A DNA stretch of 44,314 bases from the NCBI GenBank assembly GCA_934725085.1, contig CAKVAL010000009.1, positions 1-44,314 of the forward strand, given 5' to 3'. Below, piece by piece: positions 8,975-18,118 of this stretch. The stretch's first letter is position 1. Each line of letters begins with the position of its first letter. This DNA comes from an uncultured Erysipelotrichaceae bacterium (GTDB lineage Bacteria > Bacillota_I > Bacilli_A > Erysipelotrichales > Erysipelotrichaceae). The position numbers and the translations under genes are program-made. The notes beneath the pieces were generated by a model. It did not search any database. It worked only from the letters and a program-made list of their open reading frames with translations, and was not told where the DNA came from.

Positions 8975-9683
8975 TTGCGATAGCAGCCTCAAGCGCAATC
9001 TTCATCATATTAGTGAAAGCTGTTTGTCTCTCTTCTGCAGTAGTCTCTACATGATTAACTAAAGAATCAGAAACAGTAACGATACAAGCTGCCTTCTTAT
9101 TTAACATCTTAGCGTTGTGGAAAAGCGCAAAACTTTCCATTTCAACTACTAAGCAGTTATTTTCATTAACACCATCCATATAGTTAGAAGATGCATCATG
9201 ATAGAAAACATCACTAGAATGAATTCTACCACAAGTTACTGGAATGCCAGCCTTTGCAGCGCTATCCAAAATAGTCTTATTTAATTCTTCACTTGGATAT
9301 GTTACATGTGTATCTACACCAGACATAGCCAAAGGATAAGAAGATTCAGAATAAGCACTATCAGCTAAAATTACATCATAAAGATTTAATTCTTCCTTAT
9401 AAGCACCAGCTGTGCCAATTCTAATGATAGATTCTACTCCATAAGAACTATATAGTTCATGTGAATAGATACCAATACTTGGCATGCCCATACCAGAACC
9501 CATAACAGACACTTTCTTGCCCTTATAAGTTCCTGTATAACCAAACATGTTTCTAACAGAATTGAATTGAACAGGATTCTCTAAAAAAGTTTCCGCAATA
9601 AATTTTGCACGTAATGGATCGCCTGGCATCAATACAACCTTAGCGATATCTCCCATAATTGCCTGATTGTGAGGTGTTGACAT
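8967..9683 (-). CDS. deoD: Purine-nucleoside phosphorylase, DeoD type
   Basis: Phosphorolysis of purine (deoxy)nucleosides to the base and (deoxy)ribose 1-phosphate. It has 238 residues with the hexameric NP-I family signatures: the N-terminal STPHNQAIMGDIAKVVLMPGDPLRAKFIAE, GMGMPSIGIYSHELYSSYGV, RIGTAGAY, and the C-terminal VVEMESFALF and VSDSL with the catalytic Asp. It starts two bases after the ddl-proximal intergenic site (AAGGAG) and lies inside the cell-wall operon, where a nucleoside enzyme is an outlier. Confidence 0.94.
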   Translation of the reverse strand: MSTPHNQAIMGDIAKVVLMPGDPLRAKFIAETFLENPVQFNSVRNMFGYTGTYKGKKVSVMGSGMGMPSIGIYSHELYSSYGVESIIRIGTAGAYKEELNLYDVILADSAYSESSYPLAMSGVDTHVTYPSEELNKTILDSAAKAGIPVTCGRIHSSDVFYHDASSNYMDGVNENNCLVVEMESFALFHNAKMLNKKAACIVTVSDSLVNHVETTAEERQTAFTNMMKIALEAAIANE

Positions 9684-9685
9684 AA

Positions 9686-10873
9686 TTAATTCTCCTTATA
9701 ATTACTTAAAATATTTGTGTCAAAAGAACGAACTTTCTTCTTCTTTTCTCTGTAAACATTCAATGCGTTATTAATTAACATATCGCATTCTTCTCTAAAA
9801 TCTACGCCAACTTCTTTCCATAAATAGAAAGCAAGTGAACCTGGAATCGAATTAATTTCATTGACATAAACAGAACCGTCTTCCTTATCAATCATAAAAT
9901 CAATTCTAACTGCCCCAGAAGCATTTAAAGCCTTAAATGACTTTAGCGCATATTCTTCAATTTGTTCCTGCTTTTTACCATCAAGTCTTGCTGGAACAAT
10001 TCTACTAGCGCTAGCCATACCCTTAGAACCCTTAGTAGGAGCCATCTTGCTAGACTTAGAACCCTTTGTTCCTTTACCACCACCAAGATACTTATTTGAG
10101 AAACTTAAGAATTCATCACCCTTTAAAACTTCCTCAATAGCACTAACCTTAGCATCCTTACTATTACCCATTACTGAGATGTTAACTTCCTTTAATTGTT
10201 TAACCATCTTTTCAATAACAAGCTTATCATCATATTTAGCACATTCACTTAAAGCGCTCTTTAATTCATCCTTCTTATGAACAATTTCAATACCAATACT
10301 TGAACCTAAATTAGCTGGCTTAATAATAAGTGGATAACCAATTGTATCAGCCTTAGTCTCAATATCCTTATAAGTATTTGTAATATCATTACTATAGACA
10401 AAGAACCAAGGAACCATAGGAACATGTTCATATTCTAAGATTTCTTTCATTATAACCTTATCTTGGCCTACTGCACTACCCAATACATTACTAGAAGTAT
10501 AAGGAAGATCCAACATTTCAAGCATTCCTTGTAAAGAACCGTCTTCGCCACCAGTACCATGCATAGCCAAGAAAGCTACATCGATAGTTTGTGCCTTTGC
10601 AAACATTCCCTTAATAGGCTTTAGATAAACCTTATTACCATCCTTATATAAACACACTTTATCCAATGATTTACATAGCTTATCAAGATCATAATAATTC
10701 TTTAATTCAAATAAGTTAGAACCTGTATATAAGTCGTTTTTCTTAGAAACATAAATAGGTATGATTTCATACTTTGTATCATCAAGTGCCTTTAATGCTT
10801 GATTACCTGTGATACATGATATTTCATGTTCACAAGACATACCTCCAAAAAATACTGCAACATTTAATTTCAT
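9686..10873 (-). CDS. ddl: D-alanine--D-alanine ligase
   Basis: ATP-grasp ligase joining two D-Ala for the peptidoglycan stem peptide. About 395 residues; motifs are NVAVFFGGMSCEHEISC, MHGTGGEDGSLQGMLE, PYTSSNVLGSAVGQDK, PLIIKPANLGSSIGIE and the metal-binding VRIDFMIDKEDGSVYVNEINSIPGSLAFYLW. Between residues of about 257 and 284 it has a Gly/Lys/Ser-rich insert (GGGKGTKGSKSSK and on) where most Ddl proteins have a short omega-loop. The ATG at 10873 fits the family; upstream codons to 10906 are not conserved-looking. A TATAAT lies six bases before this ATG, so an internal promoter is possible. Confidence 0.93.
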   Translation of the reverse strand: MKLNVAVFFGGMSCEHEISCITGNQALKALDDTKYEIIPIYVSKKNDLYTGSNLFELKNYYDLDKLCKSLDKVCLYKDGNKVYLKPIKGMFAKAQTIDVAFLAMHGTGGEDGSLQGMLEMLDLPYTSSNVLGSAVGQDKVIMKEILEYEHVPMVPWFFVYSNDITNTYKDIETKADTIGYPLIIKPANLGSSIGIEIVHKKDELKSALSECAKYDDKLVIEKMVKQLKEVNISVMGNSKDAKVSAIEEVLKGDEFLSFSNKYLGGGKGTKGSKSSKMAPTKGSKGMASASRIVPARLDGKKQEQIEEYALKSFKALNASGAVRIDFMIDKEDGSVYVNEINSIPGSLAFYLWKEVGVDFREECDMLINNALNVYREKKKKVRSFDTNILSNYKEN

Positions 10874-10892
10874 AAAAACATTATACACCCTT

Positions 10893-11306
10893 CTATAATC
10901 TAGCAAGAATATCTTCTACTCTATCAATCATAGCCTCTATTTCAACTTTGGCATTGCCAATACGTCTTTGCATTGCCAAATCAGAAAAGATATTATCAAA
11001 AAACAAATCAGTTAAACCAACAAAATCGTCAGTCCTCAAGTTATTATCATCAAAAGAATAAACATCAGTCAATTCTCTTTTGAATACCTCTAAATCCCTT
11101 TGAGCTTGTTTTAAACAAGAAGATACCTCATGCATCTTATGATGCTTAAATAAGCCTATTAGGAAACTATCCGAAAAAATATCAATAATACCAGCAGTCT
11201 TAGCACCATCAATTTGTCTTAGTGCCTCATATAAACTATCTAGAGCCTTTTGTCCTGCAACCTTTGCCTCTTCTAGTTCATCATCTATTCTTACTCTACC
11301 CTGCAT
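10893..11306 (-). CDS. Small helical protein of unknown function, partner of SPFH gene
   Basis: I do not recognise a family. The 137-residue product is almost entirely charged alpha-helix, probably coiled coil (residues of about 5-35, 65-90 and 115-135), with one short hydrophobic patch around TAGIIDIFSDSFLIGLF. No signal peptide or membrane helix. The ATG overlaps the stop of the SPFH gene by one base. By context it may bind or regulate the SPFH protein. Confidence 0.6.
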   Translation of the reverse strand: MQGRVRIDDELEEAKVAGQKALDSLYEALRQIDGAKTAGIIDIFSDSFLIGLFKHHKMHEVSSCLKQAQRDLEVFKRELTDVYSFDDNNLRTDDFVGLTDLFFDNIFSDLAMQRRIGNAKVEIEAMIDRVEDILARL

Positions 11307-12187
11307 TATTTATCTAACACTTCCTTAACTTCAGCCACTGTCTTTGTCAAATCTTGAATATCACTAGGAACAATCAACTTTGTTGCCTGTCCATCAGCCA
11401 CCTTTTCAAGTGCTTCATAAGATCTAATCTTTAAATAAGAATCACTAGGACATGCTTCATTAATTAACTTAATAGCCTCACCTTGAGCCTTAGCTACTTT
11501 CTCAATTGCCAAAGCCTCACCCTCTGCTTCTCTAATTCTTTGTTCCTTAACCGCATCAGCTCTAAGAATTGCAGATTCCTTTTCACCCTCTGCGCGAGTA
11601 ATTTGAGATTGTTTCTCACCCTCAGCAGTCAAAATAATAGCTCTTTTTTCTCTTTCAGCCTTCATTTGTTTTTCCATAGCCTCTTGGATAGACTTAGGAG
11701 GAGTAATATCCTTAACCTCAACACGAGTTACCTTAATACCCCACTTATCAGTGGCGTCATCTAAGATTTGGGTAATTTGAGAGTTAATAGTATCTCTACC
11801 AGACAAAGTATCATCAAGTGATAATTCACCAATAATATTTCTTAAAGTAGTAGCACTTAAATTTTCAATTGCTGCAATTGGTCTTTCAACTCCATAAGTT
11901 AATAACTTTGGATCAAATACTTGGAAAAAGACAATTGAATCAACCATCATAGTTACATTATCCTTAGTAATAACTGATTGAGGCTCAAAGTCAGCAACCT
12001 GTTCCTTTAAAGAAATCTTTCTAACAACTCTTTCTAAAATAGGAGTCTTAATATGCAAACCAGCTTGCCAGGTACAACTATATTTACCAAGTCTTTCAAT
12101 AACCCAAGCACTACCTTGAGGTACAATACACATGCAAGAAATTAAACCAACCACAATAAGCACAATGACAATAATCACAAAAATCAT
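11306..12187 (-). CDS. SPFH/band 7 (stomatin-like) membrane protein
   Basis: One N-terminal membrane helix (residues 1-22), then a band 7 domain: CMCIVPQGSAWVIERLGKY, LKEQVADFEPQSVITKDNVTM, LRNIIGELSLDDTLSGRDTIN, and a long C-terminal coiled coil rich in AEGEKQSQITRAEGEKESAI. This is the QmcA/stomatin-like arrangement that forms ring-shaped scaffolds at the membrane and often supports membrane proteases or functional microdomains. No NfeD-like partner is adjacent; its neighbours are a small membrane protein upstream and a coiled-coil protein downstream. Confidence 0.9.
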   Translation of the reverse strand: MIFVIIVIVLIVVGLISCMCIVPQGSAWVIERLGKYSCTWQAGLHIKTPILERVVRKISLKEQVADFEPQSVITKDNVTMMVDSIVFFQVFDPKLLTYGVERPIAAIENLSATTLRNIIGELSLDDTLSGRDTINSQITQILDDATDKWGIKVTRVEVKDITPPKSIQEAMEKQMKAEREKRAIILTAEGEKQSQITRAEGEKESAILRADAVKEQRIREAEGEALAIEKVAKAQGEAIKLINEACPSDSYLKIRSYEALEKVADGQATKLIVPSDIQDLTKTVAEVKEVLDK

Positions 12188-12202
12188 AAAAATAAACCTT
12201 TC

Positions 12203-12466
12203 TTAAAAATAGCCTCTAGCTAATGTCATAAAAATAAACACAATAGTCATCACCAAAAAAATGAAAAGAAATAATAGAATAGTATCTAATGCTTCATTAT
12301 TAGATTTCTTAGGCTTGATATTACCGTGATGCGCTTGATAATGCTCAAGTTTTAGTTTTCTAGCATCATTAATATCAAAGTCTGTAACTAACAAATTCTC
12401 TCTTCTTATCTCTTTGGCAAGCCAATCTTTTTCTCTATCTTCAAATAAATCTAAATCATTTTTCAT
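12203..12466 (-). CDS. Small single-span membrane protein
   Basis: An 87-residue protein with a charged cytoplasmic N-terminus (DLFEDREKDWLAKEIRRENL) and one C-terminal membrane helix (about residues 64-84, TILLFLFIFLVMTIVFIFM). A good ribosome site (AGGTGA) precedes the ATG. No family recognised. It lies between the MurF-like ligase and the SPFH gene in the same direction with gaps of about 15 bases, so it is probably co-translated with them. Confidence 0.65.
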   Translation of the reverse strand: MKNDLDLFEDREKDWLAKEIRRENLLVTDFDINDARKLKLEHYQAHHGNIKPKKSNNEALDTILLFLFIFLVMTIVFIFMTLARGYF

Positions 12467-12480
12467 AATAGAATCACCTC

Positions 12481-14052
12481 TTAGTGAATGAAGGCATCAG
12501 GTAAATCATTTTCCAAAAGAATAGTATCTTTCACACTATACTTTGTATAAACTTCATTAAAGGCTTCTTTTTCACTATTTACAACCTTGACATTATTCAT
12601 ATCAAAGCCACTGTCTTTTAAACCTCTATAGATAGCCTCAGTATTCTTTTCACCAACCAAAATTACATTATCAGCCCTATCTTTCATATAAGCACCAAAG
12701 GCATAATTTTCATTAGCCTCTTCCTTACCTAAATCAACTAGGCCTGGTGTCACAATAACCCTTTTACCGTTCATCATAGATAAGACTTCAAGCGATCTTT
12801 TACAGCCAACTGGATTTGAATTGAAGGCGTTATCGATGAAAGTAAAACCATTAATCTTTTTAATCTCTAAACGATGCTCTACCTGCTTAATATTAGCTAC
12901 GCCATCGATAATCTCTTCTTTACTTAAGCCAAGTTCTCTAGCTAAGGCAATGCCACATAAGATATTAGTAACATTATGACTACCAAGTAAAATAGTCTTA
13001 AAAGTAGCTGTCTTGCCATCTAACTTAACTTTAAATGTCGTACCAGCATTTGAATACTTAATACCGTAAGCACTATAATCAGCCTTATCATTTTCAATAC
13101 CAACGCTAAGCACCTTACAAGTATTGTTGATTTTATAATTCGCAATATATTCATTATCCAAATTGATAATGCCAACGCCATCTTTTGGTAATCTTTCAAT
13201 CTCTTCCATCTTTTCCTTAATGATATTATCTAAGTTACAAAAAGTATTTAAGTGTTGAGAGCCAATAGATGTCACAATACCGTATTTAGGCTTCACAAAA
13301 TCCATCAAATAGGTAATTTCACCAACATGATCGGCACCCATCTCACAAATAAAAACTTGATAAATAGGCTTATACATTTCTCTAATTGTTCTTGTGATAC
13401 CCATCGGTGTATTATAAGAAGCTGGTGTAATTAAAGTTAAATATTTAGATGAAATAATATCATTCACAACATTCTTAGTAGTTGTCTTACCGAAAGATCC
13501 CGTGATACCAACTTTAATTAAGTTATCATCATTCTTTAAAATATCTCTAGCCTCATTCTCAAAACCTTTTTTAATCGCATTTTCGATAGGATTTGTGATG
13601 ATCGCGACTAAATAAATCAATAAATACGGTAAATAGATACTAATAATACCTACAAGATTTAAATAATTATGTAAATTTTTAGTTAATAAGAAAGTAATAA
13701 TAAAACTTAAAATCGCATAAACAACAATTTGTCTTTTAACTCTATCAGTATACACAAGTGGTTTTACATATTCAGTTTTCATTTCTTTTTTAATCACCAT
13801 ATAAGTAAAGACAACAGTGATTAATAAAACAATAGGCAATCTAATTCCCTTAGGAACAACAAAACATAATAACATCAACACTACATAGACTAAAGCATTA
13901 GAGTAATGAACATTATTCTTATCAAATAGCCATTCAGTATAACGATAGAATTCATAACGATTTTGTTGAAAAACGTGTAAAGTATTCTTAACATATACAA
14001 GACTTAAACAAAGAAATACTAAAGTTATTAAAATATAAAATAAATTATTCAT
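12481..14052 (-). CDS. Membrane-anchored Mur ligase (MurF-like)
   Basis: Residues 1-160 contain about five membrane helices; the rest is a Mur ligase with P-loop GITGSFGKTTTKN, the ATP/metal His region GSQHLNTFCNLDN, VEHRLEIKK and the MurF-like FIDNAFNSNPVGCKRSLEVL. MurF adds D-Ala-D-Ala to UDP-MurNAc-tripeptide, and ddl is in the same gene train, which supports this substrate. Soluble MurF proteins are about 450 residues and have no membrane part, so this is a distinct subgroup that may act on lipid-linked or membrane-localised precursors. Its ATG overlaps the preceding hydrolase by eight bases. Confidence 0.8.
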   Translation of the reverse strand: MNNLFYILITLVFLCLSLVYVKNTLHVFQQNRYEFYRYTEWLFDKNNVHYSNALVYVVLMLLCFVVPKGIRLPIVLLITVVFTYMVIKKEMKTEYVKPLVYTDRVKRQIVVYAILSFIITFLLTKNLHNYLNLVGIISIYLPYLLIYLVAIITNPIENAIKKGFENEARDILKNDDNLIKVGITGSFGKTTTKNVVNDIISSKYLTLITPASYNTPMGITRTIREMYKPIYQVFICEMGADHVGEITYLMDFVKPKYGIVTSIGSQHLNTFCNLDNIIKEKMEEIERLPKDGVGIINLDNEYIANYKINNTCKVLSVGIENDKADYSAYGIKYSNAGTTFKVKLDGKTATFKTILLGSHNVTNILCGIALARELGLSKEEIIDGVANIKQVEHRLEIKKINGFTFIDNAFNSNPVGCKRSLEVLSMMNGKRVIVTPGLVDLGKEEANENYAFGAYMKDRADNVILVGEKNTEAIYRGLKDSGFDMNNVKVVNSEKEAFNEVYTKYSVKDTILLENDLPDAFIH

Positions 14053-14797
14053 AGTCTCTCCTTAAAAACACATCTAATACTCTACAAAAACGATCTGGTT
14101 GGTGAAAATAAGCGAAGTGATCATCATTTTCAAAGACAACCAAAGTCGCATCAGGCATTTCCTTTTCCATCTTCTCGCCCATCCAAAGCGGCGTAGCCTC
14201 ATCATTCTTACCAAAAACCAACAATGTTTCAGGTTTAATATCCTTTAAATAAGGGCTAATATCAAAGTTAACAGTCTTAACTAATATTTGTTTCATGATT
14301 TCACTAGCATTTTTATAATCGCTACTACCGGCATTTTGTCTGAGTTTAGCACTTAAACCCTTAAACGGTTTCAATAAAATCTTGCCAGCTTTATAGCTAT
14401 AAACTCTTAAGTACCATTCAAGATCATGTTTTGCCATAACACCAGCTGCACCTGTTAGCACCATCTTATTAACAGGATACTTATAGGCATACAACAAAGA
14501 AATGCGACAACCAAAAGAATGACCAATTAAAATTGGATTTTCGATTTGATTTAGTTCTACAAATTGTCTTAACATTTCAACATAATCTTCGATAGAATAA
14601 GCAGTTTTTGGTTCCTCACTCCTTCCAAAACCTGGTAAATCAATATTATAAACTTTAAAGTGTTCTTTTAATGATTGAGCAATAAAATCCATCATAATTG
14701 TATTCTGTCCCCAACCATGCAAAAGAATGACATCCTTACCCTTGTCACCATTTAATTCATAATAAATATCAATATCATCAATTCTTACAAAACTCAT
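14045..14797 (-). CDS. Alpha/beta-fold hydrolase
   Basis: A 250-residue alpha/beta hydrolase. Oxyanion-site HGWGQNT is at about residues 27-33, the nucleophile elbow GHSFG at about 92-96, an acidic residue in FGKNDEATPLW and the catalytic His in NDDHFAYFHQP. No signal peptide, so the enzyme is cytosolic. The substrate is unknown; carboxylesterase or lysophospholipase activity would be typical. Located between the sensor kinase and the MurF-like gene, overlapping the latter. Confidence 0.8.
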   Translation of the reverse strand: MSFVRIDDIDIYYELNGDKGKDVILLHGWGQNTIMMDFIAQSLKEHFKVYNIDLPGFGRSEEPKTAYSIEDYVEMLRQFVELNQIENPILIGHSFGCRISLLYAYKYPVNKMVLTGAAGVMAKHDLEWYLRVYSYKAGKILLKPFKGLSAKLRQNAGSSDYKNASEIMKQILVKTVNFDISPYLKDIKPETLLVFGKNDEATPLWMGEKMEKEMPDATLVVFENDDHFAYFHQPDRFCRVLDVFLRRDYE

Positions 14798-14804
14798 AAG
14801 TCAA

Positions 14805-16115
14805 TTATACTTTCTTTTTCCCTTTAGCCTTAGTGTTATTACAATAGATTCTAAAAACTACACCATCATTTTTATTTTCACCTACAACACAATAACCAAA
14901 AGTATCACATACCCTTTTAACTATTGACAAGCCTAAGCCAAAGTTACCCTTATTCCCTTTTTCATAAGGTTTAAATAATTTATCCAAACGATCCTTGCTC
15001 ATTAAAGGGCCATCATCAAATATTTCAAATAAATCTGGACTTAAAGTAAATCTTATCTCACTTTTTGCATATCTAAGAGCATTATCCAAAAGGTTTTCAA
15101 CAGCTGTTCTCCAGGCCTCTTCTTCACCATGGAAATAAATATCATTCATAACATCACTAGTATCAATCGAAACATCATTTCTTAATACTTTGCATGAAAG
15201 AATAGCCTTTTCAATCACAGCACGCATATCAGCCTTGGCATCTTCATCATTATCTTGAAGATACCCAATTTTATTATAAGTAATCAAAGAATATACTTTC
15301 TTTTCCAAACGATCAGCATGTTCAATAATAACATCAACACTCTTCTCTAGAGTATCATAAGGATAAATGCCATCTTTAATGCTTTCACTATAAGACTTAA
15401 TAGTTGCGATAGGTGTTTTTAAATCATGAGATATGTTTTGAATCATCTCTTCTCTGATTCTCTCTTGATCTGATAATTCATCTGTCATATCTACAATAGC
15501 CTCAGCCACTTCGCCTATTTCATCATTTCTTTTAATAACAAGCGTGGCCTTTTCACCATCTTTAACTTTTTTTATATAGTTTCTAATTTGATTTAAGGGA
15601 TGAATTAAAGAATAAACCCACATCATTAAAATCATAAAAACAATGACAATAATAACGATAGATGAATTAGAAATACCTGATATTAATGAACTTTTAAATT
15701 CTCTGCGATAATCATCGTTAATTATTGATATTAAATAAGCATCACCAATATTTCTAATGCTATAAACAAAACGTTGATCACCTACCTCTAAGATATTATC
15801 TTTAGAACTTATAATTCCATCCTTTTCATTTGAAAGAATTTCATGAACAATTTCATCATCAACTTCACTTCCAAACTTATAAATATAATGAGTACAATTA
15901 TTATCAATATAATCAAAATCAGCTGTAGAAGCATCCAAGAAAGAATTTTGAGATTTATGTAGATAACTGAACATTTGTTCATTAGTGAAAGTATCAATAT
16001 TGAAATTCAAATATTGAAATATAAATAACATAAAAACAAAAATGGCTAAAAAAGACACAACAAAATATTGTTGTATTAAATTAAAGCCATTTATCCAGAT
16101 TTTTAATCTTTTCAT
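14805..16115 (-). CDS. Sensor histidine kinase
   Basis: A 436-residue membrane kinase. Two helices (about residues 18-37 and 147-168) flank an extracytoplasmic sensor domain of about 105 residues; a HAMP linker follows. The phosphoacceptor motif is NISHDLKTPIATIKSYSES, the ATP-binding boxes are ENLLDNALRYAKS, FEIFDDGP and FGLGLSIVKRV. It begins one base after the response regulator stop, so the two form a coupled two-component pair. The signal is unknown; the surrounding cdaA, ddl and vanY-like genes suggest cell-envelope stress. Confidence 0.92.
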   Translation of the reverse strand: MKRLKIWINGFNLIQQYFVVSFLAIFVFMLFIFQYLNFNIDTFTNEQMFSYLHKSQNSFLDASTADFDYIDNNCTHYIYKFGSEVDDEIVHEILSNEKDGIISSKDNILEVGDQRFVYSIRNIGDAYLISIINDDYRREFKSSLISGISNSSIVIIVIVFMILMMWVYSLIHPLNQIRNYIKKVKDGEKATLVIKRNDEIGEVAEAIVDMTDELSDQERIREEMIQNISHDLKTPIATIKSYSESIKDGIYPYDTLEKSVDVIIEHADRLEKKVYSLITYNKIGYLQDNDEDAKADMRAVIEKAILSCKVLRNDVSIDTSDVMNDIYFHGEEEAWRTAVENLLDNALRYAKSEIRFTLSPDLFEIFDDGPLMSKDRLDKLFKPYEKGNKGNFGLGLSIVKRVCDTFGYCVVGENKNDGVVFRIYCNNTKAKGKKKV

Positions 16116-16116
16116 A

Positions 16117-16773
16117 CTAACTTAAACGATAACCAAAACCATAAATGGTTTGGATATTAATATTTGGCATCTTTTTTCTAAGTCTTCTAAGCGTATCGTC
16201 AACGACACGATCACTACCGAAATAGTTATCATCCCATACTTTTTCAAGGATTTGTTCTCTTAAAAAAGCCGTTCCTCTATTCTTAACAAACAACATCAAA
16301 AGATCAAATTCTTTAGTAGTTAAATCAATAACATTATTGTTGTCATCATAAACAATGCGTTTACCTTCATCAATAAGATAACCATCAACATTGATTCTAG
16401 CATCTTCCTTATATACTCTTTTGATAATGTTATTTACTCTTAATACCATTTCCTTAGGAGAGAAAGGCTTAGTGATATAGTCATCACTGCCTTTTTCTAG
16501 TCCTATAATACGGTCAAATTCTTTATCACGAGCAGACATGAAAATAACCGGTTTATTTTGGTCACGTGACTTAATTTCCTCAATTAAGTCAAAGCCACTC
16601 TTATCATCTAGCATGATATCCAAAACCCATAAGTCAACTTCATCATCTAAGTGAGCATAAGCCTCATCAAAAGTAAGGTATGAATTTACTATATACCCCT
16701 CTTTTTCAAGATATCTTTTTACTAGTTCGTTAAGATCTTTTTCATCCTCAACGACATTGATAATTTTTTTCAT
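16117..16773 (-). CDS. OmpR-family response regulator
   Basis: A 218-residue regulator with a receiver domain (acidic pocket EDEKD, phosphoacceptor Asp in LWVLDIMLDDKSG, Thr/Ser in FMSARD, Lys in TKPFSPKE) and a C-terminal winged-helix DNA-binding domain (LTTKEFDLLMLFVKN ... VVDDTLRRLRKKM ... IYGFGYRLS). The ATG follows the glmM stop with no gap. It probably controls envelope genes and may regulate its own operon. Confidence 0.93.
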   Translation of the reverse strand: MKKIINVVEDEKDLNELVKRYLEKEGYIVNSYLTFDEAYAHLDDEVDLWVLDIMLDDKSGFDLIEEIKSRDQNKPVIFMSARDKEFDRIIGLEKGSDDYITKPFSPKEMVLRVNNIIKRVYKEDARINVDGYLIDEGKRIVYDDNNNVIDLTTKEFDLLMLFVKNRGTAFLREQILEKVWDDNYFGSDRVVDDTLRRLRKKMPNINIQTIYGFGYRLS

Positions 16774-18114
16774 TTAAGCACAATAACCCTTTTCCTTAAT
16801 AAGATCAATTACCTCATAAACATCTTTATGACATAACTCATCAGTTTCAGCCTCAACCATTACTCTAATCAAAGGCTCAGTACCACTAGGTCTAACCAAA
16901 ATTCTGCCGTTATCACCTAGTTCATCACTGATTTCCTTAATCTTCGCATTAATTGTTTCATCATTTAAGACAATTGTCTTATCAACAACTCTTTGATTAA
17001 CCAATAATTGAGGATAAACTCTTAATTCACTTGTAGCCTCATCAATATTCATATTCTTTTCTTGAAGTACTTTTAATACAAACAAGGCATTTCTTAGGCC
17101 ATCACCATAGTTGGCATCATTTTTATAAATGATATGACCTGATTGTTCACCGCCAATCACGAAGTCATTATTTAACATTGACTCCAATACATACTTATCA
17201 CCTACAGGTGTAATATTAGTATTAATATTAATCTTTTCTAAAGCCTTGAATAAGCCCATATTAGACATAACAGTAGTAACTAATGTATTATTTGTTAATA
17301 GATTATGTTCCTTAAGGTATTTAGACAACATATACATAATCTTATCACCATCTATCACTTCGCCTTTATGATCAACAAAAAGTACTCTATCGGCATCACC
17401 ATCAAACGCAAAGCCAAGATCATAATCACCTTCTTTTACTTTTTCTTGCAACATTTCTAAGTGAGTACTACCACACTTATTGTTGATATTTATACCATTG
17501 AAATCATCATTGATATAAGTTACTTCAGCCTTGGTCTTGTTAAGAACATCCTTAGCGGTTACGCAATTAGAACCGTTTGCCAAATCAACTATCAACTTAT
17601 AGCCGCTCAAATCAAGTGGATATAAGTCATTAATATGTTCCTTATATTCTTCAATACCCCTTGAATATTCATAAATATGACCGATTTGATCCTTAGTAGC
17701 ATATTCGATGCCTACAGGATTATCGATATAATCTTCGATTAATAATAAAACTTCTTCAGCTAATTTAACTCCATTGTTGCCAAAAAGTTTAATTCCATTG
17801 TCACTAAATAGATTGTGTGATGCTGAAATCATAATGCCTGCATCAAACTTTTCTTTTTCAGCTACATATGCCAAACAAGGTGTTGAACAATAGCCTAAAA
17901 GATAAACGTCTGAGCCACAGCTTGATATAGCTGCAGCTAGAGCATTTTCAAACATCGAACTTGACAAACGTGTATCCTTACCAACAACAACCTTTCCTTG
18001 ACCGTTTTTCTTATAATAGTTACCCACATAACGTCCAATTTTCAAAGCTGTTTCTAAAGATAATGTAGTATTGGCATCTCCCCTAATACCATCTGTTCCA
18101 AAATATTTACCCAT
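16774..18114 (-). CDS. glmM: Phosphoglucosamine mutase
   Basis: Converts glucosamine 6-phosphate to glucosamine 1-phosphate for UDP-GlcNAc. 446 residues with the family landmarks: N-terminal KYFGTDGIRGDAN, phosphoserine loop GIMISASHNLFSDNG, metal site AFDGDADR, sugar-binding GGEQSGH and the C-terminal VRPSGTEPLIRVM. It sits directly after cdaA-cdaR, the conserved Firmicutes arrangement in which GlmM can bind and restrain CdaA. Confidence 0.97.
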   Translation of the reverse strand: MGKYFGTDGIRGDANTTLSLETALKIGRYVGNYYKKNGQGKVVVGKDTRLSSSMFENALAAAISSCGSDVYLLGYCSTPCLAYVAEKEKFDAGIMISASHNLFSDNGIKLFGNNGVKLAEEVLLLIEDYIDNPVGIEYATKDQIGHIYEYSRGIEEYKEHINDLYPLDLSGYKLIVDLANGSNCVTAKDVLNKTKAEVTYINDDFNGININNKCGSTHLEMLQEKVKEGDYDLGFAFDGDADRVLFVDHKGEVIDGDKIMYMLSKYLKEHNLLTNNTLVTTVMSNMGLFKALEKININTNITPVGDKYVLESMLNNDFVIGGEQSGHIIYKNDANYGDGLRNALFVLKVLQEKNMNIDEATSELRVYPQLLVNQRVVDKTIVLNDETINAKIKEISDELGDNGRILVRPSGTEPLIRVMVEAETDELCHKDVYEVIDLIKEKGYCA

Positions 18115-18118
18115 AATT

